From Rhodanobacter sp. MP7CTX1 (GTDB lineage: Bacteria > Pseudomonadota > Gammaproteobacteria > Xanthomonadales > Rhodanobacteraceae), in NCBI RefSeq assembly GCF_014205795.1, contig NZ_JACHCN010000008.1, positions 149,892 to 213,891 on the forward strand: a stretch of 64,000 nt of DNA. The letters are read 5' to 3'. Positions within the stretch are counted from its first letter, which is position 1. The number at the start of each line of letters is the position of its first letter. Positions 10,075 through 19,753 of this stretch are shown here, in pieces. The notes beneath the pieces are model-generated. The model saw nothing but the letters and a program-made list of their open reading frames with translations, ran no database searches and was not told the origin of the DNA. Both the position numbers and the translations under genes were made by a program.

Positions 10075-11097
10075 CTACAACAACTGCTCTAGCGACTCCT
10101 GCAGCAGACCTGCAAAGGTTCGCTCATTCGTCTCGAACCACGCGCGCGCTTCGGCGCCGATCGCCACACATTGTGCATAGTCCAGGCTGCGCGTGAATTC
10201 GATCGCTGCTTCCAACGAAGCTTCATCGAAGTGATAAAGCATCGCGGCGTTCAGCTGCCCGACTGCGGTGGCACTGACCAGTAGACCGCGCCCCGGGCGT
10301 ACCATTTCGTTCATCGGCGGCACGTCGCAGGTGATCACCACGGCGCCACAACTCATGGCCTCGGCGATGTAGTGGCCCCAACCCTCGGCCTCGGACAGGC
10401 AGAGGTGGAAGACGTGGCTGTTTTGCAGGCGACGAACCTCGTCGATGTCGTCGAGAGTGGCGATCCGGTGCTCCACGTTGTCCCGTGCCGGCGTGCTCGG
10501 AATGCTCTGGGCGGTCTGTGGTGCTTGCAACACCAGCAACGGCGGCCATTCGGGATGGCGCCGCCATAGCGCCAACAGGCGCCGCGTACCCTTCATCCGG
10601 CTGGCCCCGGCCAGGTGCAGGAAGCGTGGTTGCCGGGGTACCTGCGAGATCAGGCAATCGGTACTGCGAAAGCCGATATACAACGTGCGGATGCCGCGGG
10701 CCTGAAAGATGCTCGCCGCGACCCGGGTCTTGGCAAGCAAGGCGTCGATCTGGTGCAAATGACGCTCATCTCGCTGCGACATCCATTCCGGATTGGGAAT
10801 GAACAGGTTGCGCCGTGCCAAGCCCAGGTAGGCCGGGCGTACATGCTCCAGCATGATGTTGGCGTCGAACTTCCAGGGTCCGCGACAGCCACGAAGCAAC
10901 CAACGCCACAGCAGTCGTATGCACAGCAGCACGGCCGCCGGCGTAAGGCGATGTCGTTTCGGTCCGGTGGGAGTGAAATGGACCTCGTGACCCAGCGACT
11001 CTAGCGTTTCGCGCAGTAGCCGCAGGTCATGGCTCAGGCCACGGCCGTTGTCCCAGCCGATCAGGTTGATGCGTGCCCTCCGCCGTTGCTCAACCAT
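10075..11097 (-). CDS. Glycosyltransferase (GT-B, family 1/4-like)
   Basis: This 340-residue protein lacks a strong family-4 opening but has the C-terminal donor site: FHLCLSEAEGWGHYIAEAMSCGAVVI followed by a PPMNE loop, the E-x7-E pattern of GT4 enzymes. The N-terminus has GWDNGRGLSHDLRLLRETLESLGHEV, the acceptor-side Rossmann start. The chosen ATG (11097) overlaps the end of the O-antigen ligase-like gene by eight bases, so the two are coupled. Its sugar specificity cannot be told. Confidence 0.85.
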   Translation of the reverse strand: MVEQRRRARINLIGWDNGRGLSHDLRLLRETLESLGHEVHFTPTGPKRHRLTPAAVLLCIRLLWRWLLRGCRGPWKFDANIMLEHVRPAYLGLARRNLFIPNPEWMSQRDERHLHQIDALLAKTRVAASIFQARGIRTLYIGFRSTDCLISQVPRQPRFLHLAGASRMKGTRRLLALWRRHPEWPPLLVLQAPQTAQSIPSTPARDNVEHRIATLDDIDEVRRLQNSHVFHLCLSEAEGWGHYIAEAMSCGAVVITCDVPPMNEMVRPGRGLLVSATAVGQLNAAMLYHFDEASLEAAIEFTRSLDYAQCVAIGAEARAWFETNERTFAGLLQESLEQLL

Positions 11098-12361
11098 GCG
11101 GTGCAATCTCCTGCGGCGGAGCGAGCTGACCGATCGATACGGCGAATCCGAGGACCAGAAAGAAATACAGGGAATGCGGCATGGCGCGATAGAATACATT
11201 GTCGCTCAACGCACACAGCGCATACATGCTGACCACGGCCAACCCGGCGTTGGCCAGAAGGGCCACAGCACCGTCGGTATGTCTTGAATGGCGGACAAAG
11301 TAGCCCAGCGGGAGCCCGAATATCAGCAGCAAAACCAACAGCCCGGGCACACCTCCGGTTGCTGCTGCCTCCAGATATTCACTGTGCGGATGCTCGTACT
11401 TTGCGATCGCGGGATTGGCGCGACCGGCCGCCACTTGCTGGCCCACATACACACCGAACTGATCGATGCCAACGCCGGCCAGCGGATGGTCGAGAAAGGC
11501 CCGGCTGGCCGTACGCCACATTTCCAGGCGTTCGCGCACGGCACCTGTTGCAAGGGTCTGGTGATCGTAGCTCGACATTTCCGTCTGCACCGCGGCGAGT
11601 CGGCTCACGACGACGCCATGCACACTTACTCCAGCCAGCACGCCGCCAACAACAATCGCGCCAATCAGCAGCAAGCTCTGGCGCCAGCGCCGGGTACGTC
11701 GCGCGTAAATCAACAGCAGCAGCAGGAGCGCCGGAACGAAAGCCAGCAACGGCCCACGGCTCTGGGTCAGCAATGCGCCATACATGCCGAACACGGCGCC
11801 GGCACCGTGCACGCCAGTCTCTAGAGGGCGACTGGCCTGGTCGCCGCCGACCGGATAAAGCACTTGCAGTATCGACATCAACGACAGCGTCAGCATGACC
11901 ATGGCGAATTCGATGGCGCCCCAATCACCGCCATTCAGGCCATAGGCGCGGTCGACGCCAAAGATGAAATGTTGAACGATGCATACGCCGCCAAGCAGGA
12001 TGGCGGTGAGGCTGAAACCGAGCCATATCCAGCGCATCCGCAACGGCAGGCTGAAAACCGCAGCCGTCAGCATGAACAGCAGAATGTGCGACGGTACGTC
12101 GAATGCGCTCCAGCCGATCCCATGAGCGAGGATGTTGAGCGCCGGATAAAGCAGCCCCAGACCACAGGCGACGAGCACCGACCAGGCATGGCGATAGCTG
12201 CTTCGCGTCGCCGCGCGGCTGGCCAGCAGGCCTAGCCCGGTCAGCAACAACACGGCCAGCGGCAGCACTTTTCCGTGCCATCGGATGGCGAACGACAGCG
12301 GCATCAGGGCAACCAGCAACGACAGCAGCCCGAGCCAGCATGCCCTCAACTTTTCATTCAC
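11090..12361 (-). CDS. O-antigen ligase / Wzy family membrane protein
   Basis: The 423-residue protein has about ten to twelve membrane spans and a long periplasmic loop ending in HPHSEYLEAAATGGVPGLL, the conserved His and Gly-Pro-Gly block of the Wzy_C/WaaL family. Such proteins join O-antigen to lipid A-core, or polymerise repeat units, in the periplasm. The GTG at 12361 is preferred because a strong AAGGGAGG lies seven bases before it; longer starts would run into the divergent gene. Ligase and polymerase cannot be separated by sequence, but the LPS-core neighbours favour a ligase. Confidence 0.87.
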   Translation of the reverse strand: MNEKLRACWLGLLSLLVALMPLSFAIRWHGKVLPLAVLLLTGLGLLASRAATRSSYRHAWSVLVACGLGLLYPALNILAHGIGWSAFDVPSHILLFMLTAAVFSLPLRMRWIWLGFSLTAILLGGVCIVQHFIFGVDRAYGLNGGDWGAIEFAMVMLTLSLMSILQVLYPVGGDQASRPLETGVHGAGAVFGMYGALLTQSRGPLLAFVPALLLLLLIYARRTRRWRQSLLLIGAIVVGGVLAGVSVHGVVVSRLAAVQTEMSSYDHQTLATGAVRERLEMWRTASRAFLDHPLAGVGIDQFGVYVGQQVAAGRANPAIAKYEHPHSEYLEAAATGGVPGLLVLLLIFGLPLGYFVRHSRHTDGAVALLANAGLAVVSMYALCALSDNVFYRAMPHSLYFFLVLGFAVSIGQLAPPQEIAPHG

Positions 12362-12561
12362 CCGGCGCCTCCCTTCAGTCGATGATATCCATTGGGCTGT
12401 ACGGAAGACCCCCATCTCCAGCATCGGCCAAGCGATACCCCATGGTACTTTAGGCGGCTTCCACGTCCATGTGTGGCGAGTGGCGGCATAACGGCCACGT
12501 TCATGTAATTTGTGGTGACCTCGCTCCGTCGACATTTGATCTTGCACGCACAGGCCGACCC

Positions 12562-13683
12562 TTGAAACTCCTGTTCACCAATTTCCATGACGACGATGGA
12601 GGCGGCCATACGACCTATGTGCTGACCCTGGCCAAGGCGCTTGCGAAACGGCATCAGGTGCACGTGGCGGCCCCGCCGACCAGTCGACTGCATCAGGAAA
12701 CAAACGTGTTGCCCGGCGTGCACGCCTGGGCACAACCGTTCCCGAATGGCCTGAACAAGCTGGCCGCACGTCGCCGCGCGCGCAAACAGTTGGCAGCGCT
12801 GCTGCGTGAGTACGATTTTGATCTGGTGCATGTCGCCGGTTCCGCCGACCATCGGTTGGTTATCGCGGCCATGCAGGGGCTGGCGCGCCGGCCGCGGATC
12901 GTGTTGACCAAGCACAACTCCAAGCCGATGACCGGGATAGGGCATTGGTGGCGTGCGCGGCGCGGCACGGATGCGGTGATTGCGGTTAGCGACTTCACCT
13001 ACCGGGCGCTGGCGGTTTCGTCGTACCGGCGCTGCCTGTTGGCAACCGTGCACAACGGCGTGGATATCGAGCATTTTTCGCCCTGGCCAGCCGAGGCGGC
13101 GAGCGCGCAACGGCAACGCTGGGTCGGTGAACGGCCGGTGCTGTTGTTGGGCAGCAACGCCGGCACGGCAAGCTACAAGGGCTGGATGGATCTGGTCGAG
13201 GCGTTGGCGTTGTTGCCGCTGGATCAGCGCGCGCAGGTGCATCTGCTGATAGCAGGCAAGCCACCGGAAGCGGCTTCGCATCAACGCATCGCTGAGCTGG
13301 GGCTGACCGAACAGGTGCATTTCCCCGGGTTGCTTGCGGATGTGCGACCCGCTGTGGCTGCGATCGATGCCGGCTTTGTGCTGTCCTGGGGAGTGGAGAC
13401 GATCTCGTTCGCCTGCCGCGAAATGATGGCGATGGGCAAGCCGGTGCTGGTCAGTGAGTACGCGGGCCTGCCCGAGAACATCCGTCCGGATGCCGATGGC
13501 TGGCCGGTGCCGCCACGCAACCCTCCGGCCATCGCCCAGATGCTGCAGCGGTTGTTGCAGCAGCGCAGCAGGTTGCCGGCTATGGGCGTAGCGGCTCGCC
13601 AGCATGCCGAGGAAGCGTTTGGGTTACCCCGCTTCGTCGAGCGCACCGAAGCGGTCTATGAGCAATTGCTCGGGACGCGCTGA
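12562..13683 (+). CDS. Glycosyltransferase family 4
   Basis: The 373-residue GT-B enzyme begins LKLLFTNFHDDDGGGHTTYV, with the glycine loop of the acceptor domain at the start. The TTG at 12562 fits the usual MK(I/L)LF beginning of this family; an ATG at 12469 would add 31 unlike residues. The C-terminal domain shows VHNGVD, LIAGKPPE and FVLSWGVETISFACREMMAMGKPVLVS (donor binding). It is divergent from the ligase-like gene and convergent with the next ArnT-like gene. Confidence 0.87.
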   Translation: MKLLFTNFHDDDGGGHTTYVLTLAKALAKRHQVHVAAPPTSRLHQETNVLPGVHAWAQPFPNGLNKLAARRRARKQLAALLREYDFDLVHVAGSADHRLVIAAMQGLARRPRIVLTKHNSKPMTGIGHWWRARRGTDAVIAVSDFTYRALAVSSYRRCLLATVHNGVDIEHFSPWPAEAASAQRQRWVGERPVLLLGSNAGTASYKGWMDLVEALALLPLDQRAQVHLLIAGKPPEAASHQRIAELGLTEQVHFPGLLADVRPAVAAIDAGFVLSWGVETISFACREMMAMGKPVLVSEYAGLPENIRPDADGWPVPPRNPPAIAQMLQRLLQQRSRLPAMGVAARQHAEEAFGLPRFVERTEAVYEQLLGTR

Positions 13684-13691
13684 GCTTTCGT

Positions 13692-15404
13692 TCAATCGGT
13701 TGAATCGTTGTCGTCAGTACTCGGTACGCAACCGGGCACGACGGCATCGGCCTTGAACATCCACCACGCGCGGCGGTTGGCCAGCCCGACATAGGTGGCT
13801 CGCCGGCGATCCACACATCGGCCCATGGCGTCGTCGAGGCTGAAGATCCAGCGCTGCGTCGGGGCGGCCTGCAACCAAGCGATGGCGTCGACATACTGCT
13901 GCGGCCAGGGCTTCAGGAAACCAAATTCGGTGACCGGACCCTGCGCCATCAGCAGGTTCTGCTCTTTCCAAGCGAGCAGGCCGATCGTCGCTTCGGGCCC
14001 GGCGATGGCGCGTGCGCGAACCATCACATCAAGCGCCGAACGGTCACCGTTGAGCATCGGGTAGCCCCATAGGCCATACAGCGGCCACAGGACGGCAGCG
14101 AACAGCAGCCAGCCCAGCGGCGCGCGCTGCACCCGGGTCAGTGCGACGATGAGCAAGCCGGCCAGTCCCACAGTCAGCAACAGCCACCAGATGTGCGGGT
14201 TCAAGCTTTGTTCGAGCTGGACCGCCCAGGTTGGATGCTTGCGGATCGCCCATGTAGCGGCGATGGTCGAGGCGATACCCAGCAGCAGGGTCAGCGCGAA
14301 GATCGACAGGCGCACGCCGCGCCGACGCAGCAGGCCAGGCAGCAGCGGGGCGAGCACCAGTGCGGTCATCGGCAGCAGCGGCAGGATATAAACATCGCGC
14401 TTGCCCGGGCTAATCGAAAAGAACAGCAGCAACAGCACGGCCCAGCCCAGCGGCAGCAGAAAGCGCGCATCGCGACGCTTGATCCGTCGCCACCATGCCG
14501 GCAAAGCCCATGGCAACAGCAGCGACAACGGCAGCCAGTCGAACGCGATGATGCCGAGGAAATAAAACGGCGAATGGAAATGCGCCGACGGTGCCGCGTA
14601 GCGATGCACGGTCTGACCAAACAGGATGTTCTGCACGTAGGCGGCGTGCTGCAAATCCCCGTCGGCACGTGCGGCAAGCAGCATCGGCACCAGCCACGCC
14701 AGGATTGGCACGAAGAACAGCGCCAATCCGCCAGCCCAGCGCCAGCCCCCGGTGGGTATGGCGAGCTGATGCCAGTGGCTCCGCCGCGCAAAGACATAGG
14801 GAATCAACAGCAGCAGCGCCAGCACGCCGACGCCCTTGGTCGCCACGCCGACACCTGCGAAAAAACAACCCAGTGCAAACCAACGCCACGATGGTCCCAG
14901 CAGCAGATGACGCAGCAGGCCGTAGTTGGCCAGCGTGATCCAGCCCAGCAGCAGCGGATCGATCTGCGCATCGCGCATCTGGTAGGTGAAGTGGATGGTG
15001 ACCAGCAGCGTCGCCGCCGCAAGCAGCGCGCTGCGGTGATTCCAGAGACGGCGCGCCAGGTCATAGACCAGCGCCAGCACGCCCAGGCCCGCGGCGAGCG
15101 ACGGCAGCATGAAGGCCACGCGCCAGTTGCCGGTGAGCATGAAGGCCAGCGCCTGCAGCCACATGAAGACTGGCGGCTTGTCCGGGTACAGCTCGTTACC
15201 GCGATGCGGGAACAGCCACTGGCCGTGTTCGACCATCAGCCGCGCGACCAGGGCGAAGCGCGGCTCGTCCGATGGCCATGGATCACGCAAGCCGATGCCG
15301 ACACCCAGCACCAGCAACGCGAACAGCGCGAACAAGAGCAATTCCCAGCGGGCACTGCGCAACCACAGCGGACGCGCTTGGGACAGGGGGGTGTAGGGCT
15401 TCAC
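13692..15404 (-). CDS. ArnT-like/PMT-family membrane glycosyltransferase
   Basis: This 570-residue protein has about twelve membrane spans. It carries DEPRFALVARLM and YPDKPPVFMWLQA in the first periplasmic loops, matching the E/D-R and K-P-P motifs of ArnT and PMT enzymes, and SPGKRDVYILPLLP at about 360. Donor sugars are polyprenyl-phosphate linked and the acceptor is probably lipid A or LPS core. The start is uncertain: GTG at 15404 is used, a TTG at 15449 would add 15 residues, and neither has a strong ribosome site. Confidence 0.85.
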   Translation of the reverse strand: MKPYTPLSQARPLWLRSARWELLLFALFALLVLGVGIGLRDPWPSDEPRFALVARLMVEHGQWLFPHRGNELYPDKPPVFMWLQALAFMLTGNWRVAFMLPSLAAGLGVLALVYDLARRLWNHRSALLAAATLLVTIHFTYQMRDAQIDPLLLGWITLANYGLLRHLLLGPSWRWFALGCFFAGVGVATKGVGVLALLLLIPYVFARRSHWHQLAIPTGGWRWAGGLALFFVPILAWLVPMLLAARADGDLQHAAYVQNILFGQTVHRYAAPSAHFHSPFYFLGIIAFDWLPLSLLLPWALPAWWRRIKRRDARFLLPLGWAVLLLLFFSISPGKRDVYILPLLPMTALVLAPLLPGLLRRRGVRLSIFALTLLLGIASTIAATWAIRKHPTWAVQLEQSLNPHIWWLLLTVGLAGLLIVALTRVQRAPLGWLLFAAVLWPLYGLWGYPMLNGDRSALDVMVRARAIAGPEATIGLLAWKEQNLLMAQGPVTEFGFLKPWPQQYVDAIAWLQAAPTQRWIFSLDDAMGRCVDRRRATYVGLANRRAWWMFKADAVVPGCVPSTDDNDSTD

Positions 15405-15535
15405 GGCTGAGCGGGTTCCATCAGCGGACGGGCAGCAATACAAAGACAAAGATGAGCCGACAAGCGCCCGGTCCGAAAATCAGAGCGCTCTGCGCGGCAG
15501 CGTCGACACGGTGTCACGTCCGGCTTAGTCCTTCC

Positions 15536-16837
15536 TTAAAGACGCTTCTGCAGAACAGCGTAGTACATCCCGTCCAGATCGCCGTCGCCAGGCAGGATCT
15601 GCCAGCCAACCGCAGCGGCGCGTCCGACCGGCAGCGTGAACGCCACGGGTTGTGCATCGGGCTGCGCGGCCAGCAGTTCGCCTACGATCGCCTCGTTCTC
15701 TGCGCGCAGCACGGAGCAGGTGATGTAGACCAGTCGCCCGCCCGGGGCCAGCAGCGGCCACAGTGCCGACAGGATCCGGCGTTGCTGTTCGTGCATGGTG
15801 GCGATGTCGCTTTCGCGCCGATGCAGACGTACATCCGGCCGCCGTCGCAAAACACCGGTGGCCGAGCAGGGCGCATCGATCAGGATTCGGTCGAATGGCT
15901 GGCGCTTCCACCAGCCGGCCGGGGCACCCGCATCACCGATCACCACCTTGGCATTCAGTCGCAGCCGCATCAGGTTCTGGCTGATCCGTTCGGCGCGTTT
16001 GGGATCGGACTCCAGCGCGGTCAAATCGATTTCCGCGCGTTCAAGCAAATGGCAGGCCTTGCCACCCGGTGCGGCGCAGGCGTCCAGCACGCGCAGTCCA
16101 TCCCTGAGATCGGCCAGATCAGCGGCCACTTGCGCGGCGCCGTCCTGCACGGCGAATGCGCCGTCCTCGAAGCCGGGCATGCGCGTGACATCGGTGCTGT
16201 GTGGCAGCACCAGTGCGTCAGCCAGCCATGGATGGGCGGTTGCCGCGTAGCCGGCGGCCTGCAATTGCTCAATCAATGCCGACCGCTCGCTGCGCTGGCG
16301 ATTGACGCGCAGCATCAGCGGCGGTTCGCGATTGTCGGCGGCCATCACCGTCTCGGCCTCGGCCGGCCAGTCGCGGGTCAGCGCGGAGGCCAGCCATGCC
16401 GGATGCGCGTGGCGCGTCTGTGGCTTGGCGTCGAGTTTGGCCAGCAGGGTTTCGCGCTCACGCTGCCAGCGACGCAGTACGGCGTTGACCAGTCCGGCCA
16501 GCTGCGGCCGCTGCAAGGCGCGCACGGCTTCGACCGTCGCTGCCACCGCGGCGTAGTCCTGCAGCTGGAGGACTTCCAGCTGCACCAGCCCCAGTACCAG
16601 CAGTGCGTGGACCGCCGGATCCTTGTGGCGCAGGGACTTTTCCAGCAGCCCGTCGATGGCGGCGTCGAAGCGCAGCCACCAGCGTGCGCCTTCACTGAGC
16701 AGTGCCATCAGCAGCGCGCGATCGCGTGGATCACGCAGCCGTGGTGCGTTGCGCTCCATCACGTCGCGCAACGAGGCGCCGCGCATGGCGACTTCGGACA
16801 GTGCCCTGGCGGCCAGTGCGCGGGTATCGGTGGTCAT
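15536..16837 (-). CDS. rsmB: 16S rRNA (cytosine-967-C5)-methyltransferase RsmB
   Basis: The 433-residue enzyme methylates C967 of 16S rRNA. An N-terminal NusB-like RNA-binding domain spans about 1-140. The S-adenosylmethionine domain follows, with [31 protein letters not shown] and the catalytic-cysteine block YITCSVL. Its ATG overlaps the fmt stop by four bases, continuing the def-fmt-rsmB operon seen in many gammaproteobacteria. Confidence 0.96.
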   Translation of the reverse strand: MTTDTRALAARALSEVAMRGASLRDVMERNAPRLRDPRDRALLMALLSEGARWWLRFDAAIDGLLEKSLRHKDPAVHALLVLGLVQLEVLQLQDYAAVAATVEAVRALQRPQLAGLVNAVLRRWQRERETLLAKLDAKPQTRHAHPAWLASALTRDWPAEAETVMAADNREPPLMLRVNRQRSERSALIEQLQAAGYAATAHPWLADALVLPHSTDVTRMPGFEDGAFAVQDGAAQVAADLADLRDGLRVLDACAAPGGKACHLLERAEIDLTALESDPKRAERISQNLMRLRLNAKVVIGDAGAPAGWWKRQPFDRILIDAPCSATGVLRRRPDVRLHRRESDIATMHEQQRRILSALWPLLAPGGRLVYITCSVLRAENEAIVGELLAAQPDAQPVAFTLPVGRAAAVGWQILPGDGDLDGMYYAVLQKRL

Positions 16838-17802
16838 CGGGTGCGCAGCTCGGGTCGTGCGTTGAGATAGTCGATCGCGCCGATACGCTTGCCGCCAGCA
16901 CGCTGCAACGCGGTGACGCGCAATGCGCCCAGACCACAGGCGAGGTCGATGCCGTCGCGGCTGGCGGCCAGCACGCTGCCGGGAGTGGCGTGGTGATCGA
17001 CTTCAATGGCGCGCGCGGCCCAGATGCGCAATGGCTCGCCGGCGATTTCGCCCTCGGCAACCGGCCATGGATCGAAGGCGCGCACCTGGCGTTCCAGTTC
17101 GAGCGCCGGTCGGCTGAAGTCGAGCTTTGCTTCGGCTTTGTCCAGCTTGTGCGCATACACGACGCCGGCCTCGACCTGAGGTTGGGCGATCAACGATTCG
17201 CCGGCCAGCAGCCGGGTCAGGCCTTCGGCCAGTGCTTCGGCACCCAGGACGGACAGGCGATCGTGCAGCGACCCGCCGGTATCGTCGCGGGTAATTGGCG
17301 TGCGGCGTTCCAGCAGCACCGGGCCAGTGTCCAGGCCTGCTTCCATCTGCATCAGGTCGACGCCGCTTTCGGTATCGCCGGCGAGGATTGCGCGCTGTAT
17401 GGGCGCGGCACCGCGCCAGCGCGGCAACAGGCTGGCGTGCACGTTCCAGCAGCCGCGGCGCGGAATGGCCAGCACCTTGCGCGGCAGGATCAGGCCGTAG
17501 GCGACCACCACCAGCAGATCAAGCCGGTATGCCGCCAGGGCCTGCTGCGCCTCGGCGGATTTCAATGATTCGGGTTGTTCGACCGGGATACCGGCTGCCA
17601 GTGCGGCCTGCTTGACCGGGCTGGGCGTGAGCTTGCGGCCGCGTCCCGCGGGTCGGTCGGGCTGGGTATAGACGGCGACCACGTCGGCGCCGCTGGCACG
17701 GCAGGCTTCCAGACAGGGGACGGAAAACTCCGGCGTGCCTGCAAATACCACTCGCAGAGGTGTTCCGCGCAAGCCCGACGGGCTTAATGGCGAACTACTC
17801 AA
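16834..17802 (-). CDS. fmt: Methionyl-tRNA formyltransferase
   Basis: The 322-residue enzyme formylates initiator Met-tRNA using 10-formyl-THF. It shows [15 protein letters not shown] at the start, VVAYGLILP, the catalytic [16 protein letters not shown] block (Asn-x-His and the folate loop), and a C-terminal tRNA-binding domain from about 210. The apparent start is a TTG whose last two bases form the def stop codon (TTGA), so translation is coupled. The first dozen residues are not conserved in type. Confidence 0.96.
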   Translation of the reverse strand: MSSSPLSPSGLRGTPLRVVFAGTPEFSVPCLEACRASGADVVAVYTQPDRPAGRGRKLTPSPVKQAALAAGIPVEQPESLKSAEAQQALAAYRLDLLVVVAYGLILPRKVLAIPRRGCWNVHASLLPRWRGAAPIQRAILAGDTESGVDLMQMEAGLDTGPVLLERRTPITRDDTGGSLHDRLSVLGAEALAEGLTRLLAGESLIAQPQVEAGVVYAHKLDKAEAKLDFSRPALELERQVRAFDPWPVAEGEIAGEPLRIWAARAIEVDHHATPGSVLAASRDGIDLACGLGALRVTALQRAGGKRIGAIDYLNARPELRTR

Positions 17803-18308
17803 GCAGTGGCCGCCTGTTTACGCTGCTTTTCCAGTCGCTTGAGCAGTAGCGTGCGTTTCAGCGCGGACAAGTAGTCGACAAATACCTTGCCGTCCAGATG
17901 GTCGAGCTCGTGCTGAATGCACACTGCCAGCGGCCCTTCGACCTCGACGATGATCTCCTGACCATCAACGTCCTGCGCCCGGACCTTCACCTTCAGCGCG
18001 CGGGTCACGTCGGCGTACAGGCCGGGAAACGACAGACAGCCTTCCTGATAGACCTGCGAGCCTTCCTTTTCGATGATCTGGGCATTGATCAGCGCCAGCG
18101 GATGCTCGCGGTCATCGCTCATGTCGGCGACCAGCACCCGCTGGTGCACGTCGACCTGGGTCGCGGCCAGTCCGACGCCATTGGCGGCGTACATGGTTTC
18201 AAACATGTCCGCGACCAGCTGTTTGAGCTTCGCATCAAACGTGTGCACCGGTTCGGCACGAGTGCGCAGGCGGGGGTCGGGGAATTCGAGAATGGATAGT
18301 TGGGACAT
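17799..18308 (-). CDS. def: Peptide deformylase
   Basis: The 169-residue metalloenzyme removes the formyl group from nascent proteins. All three motifs are intact: GVGLAATQ (44-51), EGCLSFPG with the metal Cys91, and QHELDHLDG with metal His133 and His137 plus catalytic Glu134. GAGGTGATT precedes the ATG. It is the first gene of the def-fmt-rsmB operon and is divergent from the LysM gene, as in other xanthomonads. Confidence 0.97.
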   Translation of the reverse strand: MSQLSILEFPDPRLRTRAEPVHTFDAKLKQLVADMFETMYAANGVGLAATQVDVHQRVLVADMSDDREHPLALINAQIIEKEGSQVYQEGCLSFPGLYADVTRALKVKVRAQDVDGQEIIVEVEGPLAVCIQHELDHLDGKVFVDYLSALKRTLLLKRLEKQRKQAATA

Positions 18309-18434
18309 GCAATCACCTCGGCGTCAAAAATGCGGGCGGCTTGGTAAAAATGCCACCCCGACGCGATCTAGAATGTTTCTCATTGTACGTCGGCAAGCAC
18401 GCGAGTGCAGACGATTTTTGCCAACTGAGACCTG

Positions 18435-18462
18435 TTGCGCGTGTTAACCATTCGGTTACACT
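18435..18462 (+). promoter_or_regulatory. Possible sigma-70 promoter of the LysM gene
   Basis: TTGCGC (18435-18440) and TACACT (18457-18462) are spaced 16 bp, each matching four of six consensus bases, about 35 bp before the LysM ATG. Confidence 0.35.
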
Positions 18463-18496
18463 CGACCGAGCATCTGGGGAAGGGGGATTCCCGTCA

Positions 18497-19648
18497 ATGA
18501 TCAGAAAAATTATCGTGTTGCTGGCCGGCATGCTGGTCACCGTGGCCGTCTATGCGGCTGGCGTGCAGCTACGGACTAATCATCCCGACAGCTACGTCGT
18601 GCGCCGCGGCGACACCTTGTGGGATATCTCCGCCAAATTCCTGTCCAAGCCATGGCTTTGGCCGGAGATCTGGCAGGCCAATCCCCAGGTCCGCAATCCG
18701 CACCTGATCTACCCCGGGGACGTGCTCAATCTGTCCTTTATCAACGGGCCACGACTGACGCTGCAGCAACAAGTGCGCGTTGAAACCGAAGCCGTACCGG
18801 CGATCCCCTTGTCCGAGCTGCGCATGTTCCTGAAGGAAATGCGGGTCATGGACTCGAACGCCGTCAGTGCCGCGCCGTACGTGGTTGGCCTGGAAGAAGG
18901 CCAGTTGCGTGCCACGGTCGGCCAGAACCTTTATGTGCGCGGCCTGCAGGGTGCACCGGGCCAGCGCTGGGCGATCGTGCGGCCGAGCCATGTATTCCGT
19001 GGTTATGACCAGGACGATGCGGAGAACGCCGATCTGGTCGGCCATGACCTGGACAGCGATGCCGCCATGGTCACTTCGCCATGGCATGAAGATTCCCGCG
19101 TCAGCACGCAGACGATGTGGTCCCACGACGACCACATCCATCACACGCGTGGTCAGGATCTCGGGGTCGAAGTCAGCGTGATTGGTACGGCCGAAACGCT
19201 GCGTATGGGCGATCCGTCAACCTTGCTGCTGCTCGGTTCGACCAGTGAAATCCGCAGTGGCGACCGCATCATGCCGATTGATGATGCGCCGTACGACGCT
19301 TACTACTATCCGCACGCGCCGAAGTCGGTGCCAAACAACGCCCGCGTCATCGCATTTGCCGATGCGCTGGCCGCGGCCGGCTCACGCCAGGTCGTGGTGT
19401 TGTCGATCGGCTCCAAGGACGGTGTCGACAATGGCCAGACTTATGCGATGTACGAGCCGGGCAGCAACATCCACGACGACGTGGCCAGCAACAGCTGGAC
19501 CCGCGACCTCGGCAAGCGGGTCACGCTGCCGGATGAGTACGTCGGGCATGTGATGGTGTTCCGCACCTTCGACCGTGTCAGCTACGGCTTGATCATGGAT
19601 GGCTTGCGCCCGATCGAAAAAGGCGACCGCCTGCGTCTGCCGGAGTAG
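18497..19648 (+). CDS. Secreted LysM peptidoglycan-binding protein
   Basis: The 383-residue protein has a cleavable N-terminal signal (IRKIIVLLAGMLVTVAVYA) and one LysM domain at about residues 30-85 (YVVRRGDTLWDISAKF, WPEIWQANPQV, IYPGDVLNL). LysM binds peptidoglycan GlcNAc chains. The remaining 300 residues have no catalytic motif, and repeated HDDH patterns around 205-220 are unusual. The ATG at 18497 follows GGAAGGGGG. The neighbourhood def / LysM / dprA / topA is conserved in gammaproteobacteria, but no function is established. Confidence 0.88.
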   Translation: MIRKIIVLLAGMLVTVAVYAAGVQLRTNHPDSYVVRRGDTLWDISAKFLSKPWLWPEIWQANPQVRNPHLIYPGDVLNLSFINGPRLTLQQQVRVETEAVPAIPLSELRMFLKEMRVMDSNAVSAAPYVVGLEEGQLRATVGQNLYVRGLQGAPGQRWAIVRPSHVFRGYDQDDAENADLVGHDLDSDAAMVTSPWHEDSRVSTQTMWSHDDHIHHTRGQDLGVEVSVIGTAETLRMGDPSTLLLLGSTSEIRSGDRIMPIDDAPYDAYYYPHAPKSVPNNARVIAFADALAAAGSRQVVVLSIGSKDGVDNGQTYAMYEPGSNIHDDVASNSWTRDLGKRVTLPDEYVGHVMVFRTFDRVSYGLIMDGLRPIEKGDRLRLPE

Positions 19649-19697
19649 TGATCGGCTAACGATCAGGCCACGACGCCGATCGGTATTTTCCTACAGT

Positions 19698-19728
19698 ACG
19701 GCGCGGTCTCACCGCGCCGTTTCTGTTT
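19698..19728 (+). terminator. Rho-independent terminator after the LysM gene
   Basis: A perfect 10-bp stem ACGGCGCGGT/ACCGCGCCGT with a CTC loop (19698-19720) is followed by TTCTGTTT. It lies between the LysM stop and dprA. Confidence 0.75.
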
Positions 19729-19753
19729 GCACCCAGTCCCTAAACTGCAACGC

